IMG/VR virus record: IMGVR_UViG_3300006810_000037
Span: 1 to 64,000 of that record
Strand: one strand, 5' to 3'
Origin: a virus
DNA: 64,000 nucleotides
The notes under the pieces were generated by a model, which saw only the letters and a program-made list of their open reading frames with translations, did no database searches and was not told where the DNA came from. Shown here piece after piece: positions 55,591 to 64,000 of the stretch. How positions within the stretch are numbered: position 1 is the first letter of the stretch; each line of letters begins with the position of its first letter. A program made the position numbers and the translations under genes.

Positions 55591-56121
55591 ATGGCCCACT
55601 TCCCAGATCCCTTCGCAGACAATAATAAAGAAGCTGTTGCACAAGAGGTGCAGCCAACAGTTAAGTATAAGAAAGATGATAAGACAGCAAAGTTTGTATC
55701 AGAGTTGACTCGTGTTTGTGCTACGCTTGACCACCTGCGTATTCAGTCACACCTCATTCATCTAAACTATGAGGCTTCAAATTTTTTGGGTGTGCATAAG
55801 TTTCTGAAAAAGCAGTACGAAGCGCATGCAGAACAATTTGATCGGGTGGGTGAGTACATCCGTTCGATGGATTACCTTCTTCCAATGTGCGAGAAAGGTT
55901 TGAAATCCGCATCAAAAGGTGTGAAGCATGTGGAATCATATGAACCCAGCAATATGCTGCTCACTTATTATACAAACCTAGAGAACTTTGCGGTCAACCT
56001 TAAAGGCATTAGGAAACAAGCAGAGCGCATTGATGCTCCTGACATTGAAAACTATATTGCCGAGCTGGTTGGTGAAATGTTCCTGGCAGCTTGGAAGATT
56101 AAATCGATGCTAAGAAATTAA
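55591..56121 (+). CDS. Dps-like ferritin family protein
   Basis: The helical protein has His57, His69, Asp84 and Glu88 at spacings 12, 15 and 4, exactly those of the Dps ferroxidase ligands (His51, His63, Asp78, Glu82 in E. coli). The surroundings (IQSHLIHLNYEASNFLGVHK, then FDRVGEYI) fit the family except that Trp52 is Leu. Dps oligomers bind DNA and oxidise iron, protecting DNA. In a phage this may limit oxidative damage in a photosynthetic host or during packaging. Start ATG 55591. Confidence 0.75.
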   Translation: MAHFPDPFADNNKEAVAQEVQPTVKYKKDDKTAKFVSELTRVCATLDHLRIQSHLIHLNYEASNFLGVHKFLKKQYEAHAEQFDRVGEYIRSMDYLLPMCEKGLKSASKGVKHVESYEPSNMLLTYYTNLENFAVNLKGIRKQAERIDAPDIENYIAELVGEMFLAAWKIKSMLRN

Positions 56122-56282
56122 GACTCTTCTGCCTTAATCCTTGCTTCATACATTGCATCATACTTAGAAGGCAGAGCCTTTTCCCTCCAATCGGAGGGGG
56201 GCTCTGGCATCCAGCGAGCAAGTTCTCTGAAATACTTAGCGAAGCGTTCTGCATCAGCTTCCGCTTTCTTATCCTCATCCAA
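56118..56282 (-). CDS. Small charged protein with TTG start, 54 aa
   Basis: The frame from TTG 56282 to TAA 56118 encodes a protein-like sequence (MDEDKKAEADAERFAKYFRE, then WMPEPPSDWREKALPSKYDA). No ATG is available, and the TTG overlaps the end of the upstream gene by 8 bp, consistent with coupling. It converges on the Dps-like gene with a 4-bp overlap. Confidence 0.55.
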   Translation of the reverse strand: MDEDKKAEADAERFAKYFRELARWMPEPPSDWREKALPSKYDAMYEARIKAEES

Positions 56283-56478
56283 ATTTATTCACCTTTAAGT
56301 GACGGTCTAAGTCATCACACAATGCATCCATGAACTTAAGCGACTCAATCTTTGCAACGATGTCAGTAATTGCGCTGATCAATACAGGATTTTCAGCGCG
56401 TGCGGCAAATGCAAGTGCTTCTCTCATCGCCTGATTTGCTGTGTCTACAGGAATTTGAACTTGAGTTGCCAAAGCCAT
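56275..56478 (-). CDS. Small helical protein, 67 aa
   Basis: Ala-rich helices (VDTANQAMREALAFAARAEN, then ISAITDIVAKIESLKF) and an acidic end. First gene of a two-gene minus-strand pair. The 125 bp upstream are AT-rich and would hold divergent promoters for this pair and the exonuclease gene. Confidence 0.6.
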   Translation of the reverse strand: MALATQVQIPVDTANQAMREALAFAARAENPVLISAITDIVAKIESLKFMDALCDDLDRHLKVNKFG

Positions 56479-56603
56479 GAAAATTTTATAACTATTAAAA
56501 GTATAGCCTTAATGAATTAAAGCTGCATGATGCCAATTACAAATTCGAATTAGTAATAATCTAAAAATAGAATTATATTATTTTCTTAATACATAAAGAA
56601 TTG

Positions 56604-57425
56604 ATGACTTGCAAAAAGGTATGGAAAAAGGATCAAATGGAGGCGCTAAACAATAAGGAGTGTCGCATAACTATCAATGGCAAAAGACACTACACTACTC
56701 CCTTTGGTCCGGCACCTTCGGTTACTACCATACTCTCAGAGATTGCGAGCGAAGCTGATAAAAAGAAATTAGAGATGTGGAGTAAGGCAAACCCTGGAGT
56801 AAAAGAAGCAGCAGCAGAAAGAGGAACAGCAATTCATGCTGCCATGGAACACTACCTAGCTGATGGAATAAAACAACCAGAAATAAAAGAAGACTATGCA
56901 GATTTTTGGACGGGTATGCCAGCAGTGCTAGATCAATTTGATAGTTGCATATGGGCAGAAAGGCCTCTTTTAAAAGAACATCAATTCACTGTTGGCGGTG
57001 ATGGTGTGGCTAGAGTGTTTGGAATTAATGAGGAAGGTCACTGCTTTGCTGGGGCACCAGATGTAATCGGTTACGTTAAAGGAAAGCTTGTACTTGCTGA
57101 TTTAAAAACTTCAGTTAAACCTTACTCAAGACGTTGGCCTGACACTTTGAAAAAGGGTTCGCAAGAGTGGAGAGATCTACTAGGTGGCTACATGAAATTT
57201 AAAAAAACTATTAAACAGTTAGCTGCGTATGATATTGGTATTGAAAATACGCTGGGACTTAAAGTGGATCAGGCAGCTATCCTTGTTTCAACACCGCTGC
57301 GTACACAGGTTTTTAAAATTAGTAGAAAATTCTTAGACTCTTTAAGGGACGATTGGTGGAAGTGTTGCGCAGAATACTTTGAACAACTGGATAAGTTCGG
57401 CCCTGTTGACAAAGATCTTATCTAA
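56604..57425 (+). CDS. PD-(D/E)XK exonuclease (RecB/Cas4-like)
   Basis: The protein has the RecB-type nuclease motifs: ERGTAIHAAMEHYL (motif I), GAPDVIGYVKGKLVLADLKT (motifs II and III, with Asp and DLK) and TIKQLAAYDI (motif IV-like Gln/Tyr). Phage enzymes of this group resect DNA ends for recombination or degrade host DNA. ATG 56604 is chosen. The next gene, an endonuclease VII, shares a base with its stop, so the two form a recombination pair. Confidence 0.8.
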   Translation: MTCKKVWKKDQMEALNNKECRITINGKRHYTTPFGPAPSVTTILSEIASEADKKKLEMWSKANPGVKEAAAERGTAIHAAMEHYLADGIKQPEIKEDYADFWTGMPAVLDQFDSCIWAERPLLKEHQFTVGGDGVARVFGINEEGHCFAGAPDVIGYVKGKLVLADLKTSVKPYSRRWPDTLKKGSQEWRDLLGGYMKFKKTIKQLAAYDIGIENTLGLKVDQAAILVSTPLRTQVFKISRKFLDSLRDDWWKCCAEYFEQLDKFGPVDKDLI

Positions 57426-57718
57426 TGACAAAAAATATGTGCGAAAAAAAGAAATCAATGAGGGCTAAAGATTTAAAAAAAAGATACGGGATAAGCGTTG
57501 AACAGTATGAACAAATGCTTATAAACCAAAACAATCGGTGCAAGATTTGCGGTTCTAAAGATCCCGGACATAAGAAAAAACATTTTTCCGTTGACCATTG
57601 CCATGAGACTAAAAAGGTAAGAGGCTTGCTATGCACGAGCTGTAACTTAGCCCTAGGTTACTTGAAAGATGATGTAATTTTGTTAAAGTCTTGTATAGAT
57701 TATTTTCAATCACTTTGA
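57425..57718 (+). CDS. Recombination endonuclease VII-like protein
   Basis: CKICGSK, then FSVDHCHETKKVRGLLCTSC, then NLALGYLKDD is the His-Me finger and zinc site of the endonuclease VII family (T4 gp49). Such enzymes resolve Holliday junctions and branched DNA before packaging. The N-terminal helical part (KDLKKRYGISVEQYEQML) is also typical. 97 residues is short but complete for phage versions. Confidence 0.9.
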   Translation: MTKNMCEKKKSMRAKDLKKRYGISVEQYEQMLINQNNRCKICGSKDPGHKKKHFSVDHCHETKKVRGLLCTSCNLALGYLKDDVILLKSCIDYFQSL

Positions 57719-58024
57719 CATGCTTGAGTGCGCTCGCTTTATTACCGTAAGTTTTTTTACTTATTTATATTTGAAAATAATTGACACTTATCTTAACGTT
57801 GAGAATAGGCTTACAAAAAGGCGGAGCAATAATTAAATTAAAGGCGAGGGCGTTGATGCCCTTAGTAGTACTGGTTACTTTAAAGGGCACCGCACAAATC
57901 CCCTTGCAGCCACTGCCTTTTCTTATCTTGTTTTTTTATTTTCTTGATTGTCTTCTATTCAATTTACTTATAATTGATTATTGAATTACCGGATCTAAAA
58001 TAAAAACAGCTGCAAATTCAATCA
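57719..58024 (+). promoter_or_regulatory. Intergenic region with possible promoter
   Basis: This 306-bp gap has no convincing gene. TTGACA at 57781-57786 is an exact -35 box; 17 bp later the sequence is GAATAGG/AATAGG, a weak -10. A GGGC/GCCC hairpin lies at about 57849-57862 and the end is AT-rich. It may provide a promoter for the primase-helicase unit. Confidence 0.4.
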
Positions 58025-58207
58025 ATGAAATACGTCGTTCAACCGGCGGAGTTTTCTCGTGCCATAAAATCCATCATCGCTAACGCTGTAGATGGTGACG
58101 TTCTGATTGTGCCTTTTGCGATGCAGTTACATGCTTTCAATTTGTTGAAATCGAATATATGTCCTGACAAAAATATCACCGTACAATTACTAGACGCAAG
58201 GAACTAA
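58025..58207 (+). CDS. Small protein, 60 aa
   Basis: The peptide MKYVVQPAEFSRAIKSIIAN, then GDVLIVPFAMQLHAFNLLKS is alpha/beta and compact. It ends one base before the primase-helicase start. It might be a small partner of that protein, judged only from position. Confidence 0.6.
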   Translation: MKYVVQPAEFSRAIKSIIANAVDGDVLIVPFAMQLHAFNLLKSNICPDKNITVQLLDARN

Positions 58208-58208
58208 T

Positions 58209-60812
58209 ATGTCTATTGATTTTCAACTCAAGCCAGGTGAAATTCGCCTAGATCTGATTCCTAGTTCATGGCCCCTCACTCCACTTGGACAAGATAAAGC
58301 CCCCTACATTTTAGGGTGGCAAAAAAATCCACTGTCAGTTTCTGAAATTGCAGAGGAAGTTTATTCGAACAAAGCAAAAGCAGTTGGATTACTTTCTGGG
58401 CCGGTAGGTAACGAGCCCTACGGTTTGTTATGGGTTGATGTTGATGGTAAAAGTGCTTTCGACATTGTCGAAAAGCTATCGACAGAAACCTTTGACAAAG
58501 CTCTACCGCCTACACTAGCAATTGCAAGTGGGAAGGAAGGACGTTTACGAAAGCTTTATAAAGTATCAAAGAATGACTTTGATGTATTCGCGAGGTCAAA
58601 GTATCGCTGGCTTGGAGAAACAAATGAGCAACTAGAAGTTCTCTGGACAAAGCGCCAGGGTGTACTCATGGGTAAACACCCTGATACAAAAGGGTTTTAC
58701 ACAATGCCAGGGCAAGGGTTTGAGCATTGTAAAGATCTTCCCTTTGTTCCAGAGTGGATCATCGCAAATGTTCATGCGCAAAATAAAAAGAAAGGGACTC
58801 CTTCAATCGAGAGGCAGCGTTATGTAGGAATTAATTTTGCAATCAATAGTGAAATTACAGTTGAAAGAGATATTCGTATTGCTAGAAATGCAATCTTTAG
58901 TTTACCGATTGAGCATTGCGACACCTATGACAGCTGGATTTCTGCCGGTCAAGCTCTGCATTCTATTGATGACAGCTGCTTAGAAATTTGGGATGAATGG
59001 AGTCAGCAATCTAAAAAGTATAAGCCTGGAATATGTGCGTCCAAATGGAAAACATTTGACCGGGAAGGAGGTGCGGGGATTGGATCCCTTATTGAGGAGG
59101 CTAAAAAGTATGGCTTCAGTATCAGCCAAGACTTTAAAGCCCATTCTGTTTCAGACACAGAGGTTGCTGCTGCGGAACAATTCTTAAAAAACTTTGAGCA
59201 CGAGGAGAAACAAGATCCGATTGAACTGCTTGAGCAGGAAATGATTGCTTTTCTACAGGAAGATAAAAAACAACTTGTGGGTTTTTATGGAGGAGGCAGC
59301 CAATTGAAACAAACAAGGAAGCAAAAAGGCTCATTGAATCAAAGTCAAATTTTTCATTTACTCGTACAAGCATACGATGACAACTTGAGATACTGCGAAA
59401 CGCTTAGGCAGTTTCGTTTATTCGATGCAAGCACTGGGCAATGGTTGCTTCTCTCTGATAATAAAATGGGTGCAGACTTAATGGAACGTTTGGATATCTT
59501 AACTGAGTCTGGTCTTATCAGTGGTTATGATAATAAATTAATTAATGACATTAAAAATCTTTTAAGTAATAAATTTAACTTTAATAATTGGTATGAAGAT
59601 CGAGAATATCTTTTATTTACAAATGGAATACTCCATGTGCCTAGTAAAAAACTTATTCCTTTTAACAAAAACGTTAAATTTGTACACGATCTTTTTCTGA
59701 TTAATCGTCAGCCATATGCCTACGACGAAACGCAAGTGCCTAGCAGCATCATTGAATGGCTGCACTGGACTCAAGATGAGCGTGAAGACCGTGTCCAACT
59801 CTTACGTGCGTTCATGAGGGCTGTACTCTTGCAGCATCATGAGATCCAGCGCTTCCTCGAGATCGTAGGTTACGGAAAGACTGGCAAGTCGACCTTCGCA
59901 AACTTGTGTGTTGCTCTTGTTGGGCGCGACAACATTGCTACAACTAGCTTCAAGGAAATGGAAAGCAATAAGTTTGAGCTGACTAACTTTGCAGGAAAGA
60001 AGTTAATTGTCTTGCCAGACCAAGATAAGTATGGGGGAAGTGTTGGCGTTCTGAAAAACTTAAGTGGGGGAGATATGGTCCGCAATGAAGTCAAGAATAA
60101 AGCAAATGTTACTTCGTTTCAATACAAAGGAATGATTATCATTACAGCTAATGCAGAAATTCAATCCACTGATAAAAGTACTGGGCTTCAAAGAAGACGC
60201 ATTACTTTATATTTTAACCGTGTGTTTAAAGGTAAACCGTCCGAACAGCGAAATCTCATTTCATTTAGCAAGACTGGAGAACCAGGTGGAGAATTTTCTA
60301 AGGAACTACCGGGCTTGATCAACTGGTTACTTTCAATGTCGGAAGAGACGATGAAAGAATATTTAATGGCCACTTCGTCTTGTGTTGAGGGTTACCACAA
60401 GGAAGAGAGTGAGCGCGATCGTCGCGTTTCAACACTCCATGATTGGTTAGGAGAATACATAATCTATGATCCTGATTATTGGACTGCAATTGGTGTGAGC
60501 AGAGAGAAGCCTTTCAACCAAGAGGGCAATCATAAGTATGCAAACTTTAACACTGAGCTCTACCCAAGTTACTTAGAGCATTGTTCCAATATCGGACAGA
60601 AGTCTTCTACGCGAGGAAATTTTATTTCAAATTTAATCGAATACTGTCGCACAAATAATTTGGCTGTTACTAAAGAAAAATATAAACGTGCAAATGGTTT
60701 GAGGGGACTTCGCATTAGAAATGAGAGCTCTGTTGTGAAGCAGAATGAGTGGCCGTCTGTTCTTGAATACGTAAATGACAAAGAGAACTATAAGAATATC
60801 TATGAAAAATAA
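58209..60812 (+). CDS. Primase-helicase (Prim-Pol / PriCT-2 / D5-SF3 type)
   Basis: The N-terminal 200 residues have the Prim-Pol layout (PYILGWQKNP, then PYGLLWVDVDGKSAFD with the D-x-D). Residues 220-300 form a PriCT-type linker (YDSWISAGQALHSIDDSC, then GGAGIGSLIEEAKKYG). The C-terminal SF3 helicase has Walker A GYGKTGKST at about 553, Walker B KLIVLPDQD and motif C GMIIITANA. It primes and unwinds phage DNA at the fork. 867 residues is normal for this fusion. Confidence 0.9.
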   Translation: MSIDFQLKPGEIRLDLIPSSWPLTPLGQDKAPYILGWQKNPLSVSEIAEEVYSNKAKAVGLLSGPVGNEPYGLLWVDVDGKSAFDIVEKLSTETFDKALPPTLAIASGKEGRLRKLYKVSKNDFDVFARSKYRWLGETNEQLEVLWTKRQGVLMGKHPDTKGFYTMPGQGFEHCKDLPFVPEWIIANVHAQNKKKGTPSIERQRYVGINFAINSEITVERDIRIARNAIFSLPIEHCDTYDSWISAGQALHSIDDSCLEIWDEWSQQSKKYKPGICASKWKTFDREGGAGIGSLIEEAKKYGFSISQDFKAHSVSDTEVAAAEQFLKNFEHEEKQDPIELLEQEMIAFLQEDKKQLVGFYGGGSQLKQTRKQKGSLNQSQIFHLLVQAYDDNLRYCETLRQFRLFDASTGQWLLLSDNKMGADLMERLDILTESGLISGYDNKLINDIKNLLSNKFNFNNWYEDREYLLFTNGILHVPSKKLIPFNKNVKFVHDLFLINRQPYAYDETQVPSSIIEWLHWTQDEREDRVQLLRAFMRAVLLQHHEIQRFLEIVGYGKTGKSTFANLCVALVGRDNIATTSFKEMESNKFELTNFAGKKLIVLPDQDKYGGSVGVLKNLSGGDMVRNEVKNKANVTSFQYKGMIIITANAEIQSTDKSTGLQRRRITLYFNRVFKGKPSEQRNLISFSKTGEPGGEFSKELPGLINWLLSMSEETMKEYLMATSSCVEGYHKEESERDRRVSTLHDWLGEYIIYDPDYWTAIGVSREKPFNQEGNHKYANFNTELYPSYLEHCSNIGQKSSTRGNFISNLIEYCRTNNLAVTKEKYKRANGLRGLRIRNESSVVKQNEWPSVLEYVNDKENYKNIYEK

Positions 60813-60843
60813 GTTACACTTACTCAGGAAGTAGCAGTTTTTT

Positions 60844-62052
60844 ATGACTAAGAAAAAGATTTTATGGAGTGGTGACGTTGTTGCCATGACCGGCTTCGCT
60901 CGCGTAACAGAAAATTTAATTACCCGACTCGATGATAAATATGAAATCATTGTTCTCGGAAACAATTGGTGGGGTGATCCCGCACCTGAATTGCAAAACA
61001 GATTCAGGATGTATCCATCTTCCAATCGACACCAAACAGAACCATTTGGTGTGCAGCGTATCCGCGAAGTTGTGGAACGTGAAAAACCTGACATTGTCTT
61101 TGTAAACAATGATGTTTGGATTGTTAACCAAATCTATTCACAGATTGAAAATCTACATAAGAAAGGGGACTTCAAGTTTGTCGCTTACTGTCCCATGGAT
61201 TCTTATGAGTGGGCAGGCGGCTTACTTGATAAGAGTCCTGCTTGGGATAAACTTATTATCTACACCCAGTTTGGCGCTCGCGAATTTATGAACGCGGGAT
61301 TCCCTAAAGAAATTGTAGTTATTCCGCATGGCGTTACAACTTCTCAGTTCACAACTTTAGATAAAGCTGAATGTCGTAGAGAGCTTGGTCTCAAAGAAGA
61401 AAGCTTTATCGTGTTTAATGGAAATAGAAACCAAGCACGTAAGCGTCAAGACGTGACCATTGAAGCCTTCGCTAAATTTGCGGAAGACAAGCCTGATGCA
61501 ATGCTTTATATGCACATGGGGCTTAAAGATCAAGGCTGGGACATCATGTCATTATTTGCACAAGAAATGAATAAGCGTGGCATTGATGCAAATGGGCGCA
61601 TCATCATGACATCAAATAGTCCGCACCCTCCTAATGTTCCAGTAAGACTTTTAAATGTTATTTATAACGCAGTAGACGTGGGTGTAAATACCTGTAAAGG
61701 CGAGGGGCATGGTCTTGTCAACCATGAACATGCTGCCTGTGGTGTGGCGCAAGTTGTACCAGATCACACTTCTTTAAAAGAAATTTTCCATGGCGCTGGA
61801 CTTCTTATTGATACTGCATTCGTTGATGTAGACATGAATTTTAATCGAAGAATGCCAGTCCCTTCCGCTGATCATCTTGCTGAGATTCTTAATGACCTGT
61901 ATCATGATCGAGAAAAATTAAAGGCAATCGGAATGGCATGTAAGGAACGAGCTCTGGATCCTATGTACCAATGGGAAACAATTGCCGCGAACTTCGAAGA
62001 GGTATTCGATGAGGTGCTGGAAGAGAAGGTGGACACAGAGCAGGCCGCCTAA
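60844..62052 (+). CDS. GT4-family glycosyltransferase
   Basis: N-terminal DNA shows MTKKKILWSGDVVAMTGFAR (a GT-B Rossmann start), the middle has VVIPHGVTTSQF and FIVFNGNRNQARKRQDVTIE, and the C-terminal donor domain has GEGHGLVNHEHAAC near residue 285, the E-x7-E motif of GT4. It transfers a nucleotide sugar to an unknown acceptor, possibly DNA, virion proteins or host surface sugars. It lies 31 bp after the primase-helicase and before a terminator. Confidence 0.85.
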   Translation: MTKKKILWSGDVVAMTGFARVTENLITRLDDKYEIIVLGNNWWGDPAPELQNRFRMYPSSNRHQTEPFGVQRIREVVEREKPDIVFVNNDVWIVNQIYSQIENLHKKGDFKFVAYCPMDSYEWAGGLLDKSPAWDKLIIYTQFGAREFMNAGFPKEIVVIPHGVTTSQFTTLDKAECRRELGLKEESFIVFNGNRNQARKRQDVTIEAFAKFAEDKPDAMLYMHMGLKDQGWDIMSLFAQEMNKRGIDANGRIIMTSNSPHPPNVPVRLLNVIYNAVDVGVNTCKGEGHGLVNHEHAACGVAQVVPDHTSLKEIFHGAGLLIDTAFVDVDMNFNRRMPVPSADHLAEILNDLYHDREKLKAIGMACKERALDPMYQWETIAANFEEVFDEVLEEKVDTEQAA

Positions 62053-62072
62053 GCTCAAAGGCCAAGAAGCAG

Positions 62073-62097
62073 CCCCTTGAATAAGGGGGTTTTTTTA
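62073..62097 (+). terminator. Rho-independent terminator
   Basis: CCCCTT-GAAT-AAGGGG followed by a run of seven T is placed 20 bp after the glycosyltransferase stop. Confidence 0.9.
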
Positions 62098-62106
62098 ATA
62101 TTCTTA

Positions 62107-62150
62107 GTGTACGTTTTCTTTTGTCTTAGTTAAAATAAAGGTGTAATCGG
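62107..62150 (+). promoter_or_regulatory. Bipartite element, copy 4
   Basis: GTGTACGTTTTC starts at 62107 and GTGTAATCGG at 62141, exactly 34 bp apart as in the other copies, 20 kb away. The second half-site and its T run end 5-8 bp before the start codon of the HNH-like gene, so the element covers the whole leader. Located directly after a terminator. Confidence 0.85.
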
Positions 62151-62158
62151 TTTTTGTG

Positions 62159-62554
62159 ATGTCTTCATTGACTCGCCGTCGCTACAAAGCACTTCCATTT
62201 AACTCGCTCGAACAGGCCCAGGAATACTTGAAACTTTCTGATAAATATCCAAGCGGACTAGAGTGGGTTTACGAGGACGGCTGGCGCACTAAGGGTGAAA
62301 TGTGCGGTAAGTGGAACGCAACTGGTGAGTACTATGTCGTCCGCTTGTTTGGAGAGCAATACCATGCACACCGAATTGTTTACTACTTAAGGACAGGAGA
62401 AGACCCTTCGGGTAAAGACATTATCCACGGAGAAACAAATAAATCTAAAGACAACAGAAAGGATCTTATGGCATGGGAAGGGCTTAGGGTCAACAATGTG
62501 TCTCACAGGGGCGCACTCCGTTTTCGTACTATCAAAGAAAAGAAAAGTGCCTGA
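62159..62554 (+). CDS. HNH-like nuclease, degenerate
   Basis: The motif YHAHRIVYYLRTGEDPSGKD, then IIHGETNKSKDNRKDL follows the HNH_3-type homing family (HR.vy....G..p....idH.n....DNR..NL), but the catalytic His-Asp-His order is altered (IIHGE). The start is ATG 62159 (GTG 62156 is in frame). No SD; the bipartite element abuts it. Confidence 0.6.
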   Translation: MSSLTRRRYKALPFNSLEQAQEYLKLSDKYPSGLEWVYEDGWRTKGEMCGKWNATGEYYVVRLFGEQYHAHRIVYYLRTGEDPSGKDIIHGETNKSKDNRKDLMAWEGLRVNNVSHRGALRFRTIKEKKSA

Positions 62555-63188
62555 GAAAAAGCAACGTATCGTTCTTCCATTTCACAAGGACATTGATATC
62601 CTCGATGCTGAAGGCCTGGAAAACCTAGGGCTCTATCGAGGAATGGATTGCATTCACGGGCACAGCATACGTAACATCAAAGACAAATGGTGTTACCACT
62701 GTGCTCACAGAATCTCAGTGAACTCCTGCGGGTTTGACATTAACTATATAGATAGCGAATATAAAATTCGCTTTCTAGAATTTTTAAAACATGTAGATGT
62801 AAAAGGCACTAATGATTGCTGGCCCTGTGACATAAAGAGTAAGAGGATGACATTTCCTTCTTATAGATCAGAGTCTTCAAAAGCATTCTCTGAGAATTTG
62901 ATGGTTGCGAAGATTATGTACACTGCAGCATGGGGGGATATAGGTTCACTAAGACTAACCAGGAAAAAAGATGTTTGTACAGTTGACAACTGTGTAAACC
63001 CCCTTCACTGGGAGTGTGTTTTAAATATTGACGTAGCTCCGAAAACAATTCATCCTCTGGTGTATGAATTAGATTTTGCAAAAATAAAACACTATGGAAT
63101 TTTGAAGCAGCAAAAAAAGGTAGAGGATTATCGCCTTTCTCAATTCAAAAAGCACATCATTCACCCATCTTTATTAATACAAGGCTAA
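62496..63188 (+). CDS. HNH/zinc-finger protein, 230 aa
   Basis: Cys/His sets CIHGHSIRN with KWCYHCAHR and a later VCTVDNCVNPLHWE resemble phage HNH proteins (C.N..C.NP.H). The middle (SENLMVAKIMYTAAWGDIGS) fits the helix that precedes the motif in homing enzymes. It overlaps the preceding gene by 59 bp. A sequence-specific nuclease is likely but activity is uncertain. Confidence 0.6.
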   Translation: MCLTGAHSVFVLSKKRKVPEKKQRIVLPFHKDIDILDAEGLENLGLYRGMDCIHGHSIRNIKDKWCYHCAHRISVNSCGFDINYIDSEYKIRFLEFLKHVDVKGTNDCWPCDIKSKRMTFPSYRSESSKAFSENLMVAKIMYTAAWGDIGSLRLTRKKDVCTVDNCVNPLHWECVLNIDVAPKTIHPLVYELDFAKIKHYGILKQQKKVEDYRLSQFKKHIIHPSLLIQG

Positions 63189-63231
63189 AGAACATCTTCG
63201 ACTAAAATTAAGTTAATACAGTTAACTTATA

Positions 63232-64000
63232 ATGTCACGCATATCGCAAACTACTCCTCAAAGAGGGAGAAATGCAAACACTCCGTTCCCTTTAGGTACC
63301 TTTAACCAGCTTACCCTCCGCGTTATAACAGGTGAATTAGGGCCTGTCTATAAGCCAGTGGGTTTTTCTGATACCCTTAGAAACTCTAATGGCGGAATGG
63401 GAGGAGGTACATACAACGCTTGGTACCAAGTAGAGTTGGCTGTTCCAGCTTGGATAATCCTAACGAAAGGTTCTTTTAAGCCTAGAGATTTAAATATATC
63501 TGTCTATGATACAAATCAAATAGAAAAATTTGGCAGAAACATATTCGAGAAAACTGGAATAAGTACTGAAGTTGCTGTCCAAGATTTTAGTATTGATCCG
63601 GCTTCTGTAACTATTTCCATGCCTGCTCTTGCGCGTAAAGCTTTCACTGATTGGGCAAAAATTTTCTCGGGAGAGACCTTTAATTACTATCCCTACTACA
63701 ATACTGTTGCTGCCACTGGTTCAGATTTATACAATACTTATGAAGCTTACAGTCTAGATAAAGGGGATGACATGTATTACCCATTGCCTGTGGGTAAATA
63801 TCTAATCTGCATTTCTATGACAAAAAATGAACCACGTGCTTATGAAGTTGGTTTAGTTGTTGAGCCAAAGGATGATATTGTTTACGTTCTTTGTGAAGAT
63901 GTTTCTGTTGTAAATCTAGGGCTCGAGGATACTACAAGTTCGAGCAATTTATTGGGCGATGCTACACCTGGTTTCTTTGACACAACCCATGATCATTCCT
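63232..64000 (+). CDS. Virion structural protein (partial)
   Basis: From ATG 63232 the frame is open to the window end (256 codons): SQTTPQRGRNANTPFPLGTF, then VELAVPAWIILTKGSFKPRD and a Tyr/Asp-rich beta region. The style is that of cyanophage tail or baseplate proteins. The C-terminus is outside the window. Confidence 0.6.
   Translation, partial: MSRISQTTPQRGRNANTPFPLGTFNQLTLRVITGELGPVYKPVGFSDTLRNSNGGMGGGTYNAWYQVELAVPAWIILTKGSFKPRDLNISVYDTNQIEKFGRNIFEKTGISTEVAVQDFSIDPASVTISMPALARKAFTDWAKIFSGETFNYYPYYNTVAATGSDLYNTYEAYSLDKGDDMYYPLPVGKYLICISMTKNEPRAYEVGLVVEPKDDIVYVLCEDVSVVNLGLEDTTSSSNLLGDATPGFFDTTHDHS

Noticed and set aside
57781-57984. 67-codon frame beginning with TTG
   Set aside because: The TTG is part of an exact TTGACA box, the product is hydrophobic and repetitive, and no ribosome site is present.
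1-64000. CRISPR arrays, insertion sequences and long terminal repeats
   Set aside because: No regularly spaced repeat array, transposase or terminal inverted repeat was seen; repeats found are short tandem or regulatory.

Overview
The window is one uninterrupted stretch of a tailed double-stranded DNA phage genome, and the phage is most probably a cyanophage. The evidence is a two-subdomain terminase, a portal protein, a major capsid protein, many virion proteins of the style seen in marine Synechococcus/Prochlorococcus phages, a T7-type DNA polymerase A, a Prim-Pol/SF3 helicase, and an NblA-like and a Dps-like accessory gene. No tail sheath, tube or tape-measure protein was recognised, so the morphotype is left open. 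Both ends of the window cut through structural genes.

Layout. 1-1825: minus-strand tail-fibre-like genes. 1869-5502: a plus-strand, ATGA-coupled operon with an HTH protein, an adenine methyltransferase-like protein, a dCTP deaminase and a DUF3310 protein. 5509-35997: an almost purely minus-strand virion and packaging block (NblA-like, lysozyme, large virion proteins, lytic transglycosylase, M23 peptidase, decoration protein, major capsid, scaffold-like, portal, terminase, and many small basic or Gly/Ala-rich virion proteins). An HNH gene and a decayed integrase/HTH pair interrupt it. The major capsid gene carries a group I intron whose HNH homing endonuclease is encoded on the opposite strand.

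36000-36940 is a strand-switch region with no convincing gene. It has an AT-rich block followed by helically spaced DnaA-box-like direct repeats, which suggests a replication origin and divergent control region. From 36939 to 53367 genes run on the plus strand (early and replication side). In the first 2.4 kb of this block every intergenic spacer holds a structured RNA: a tRNA-like three-way junction, two near-identical T-loop leaders, two type II hammerhead ribozymes, and a further folded spacer. Four of them end in the same linker next to the start codon. Further on come small ORFs, a tRNA-Leu(UAA), three consecutive zinc-ribbon proteins, a methyltransferase, DNA polymerase, an SSB-like protein and a DUF5895-like protein.

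53345-54980 is a minus-strand island with a virion protein. 55088-64000 is again mostly plus strand: Dps-like ferritin, PD-(D/E)XK exonuclease, endonuclease VII, primase-helicase, glycosyltransferase, two HNH-like proteins and a partial virion protein.

The least explained signals are (i) a bipartite DNA element, GTGTACGTTT and GTGTAATCGG with starts exactly 34 bp apart, present four times (41.4, 41.5, 42.4 and 62.1 kb), and (ii) the operon at 36.8-39.3 kb in which ribozymes and other folded RNAs separate all the cistrons. Function assignments come from reading the sequence only; no database search was run.
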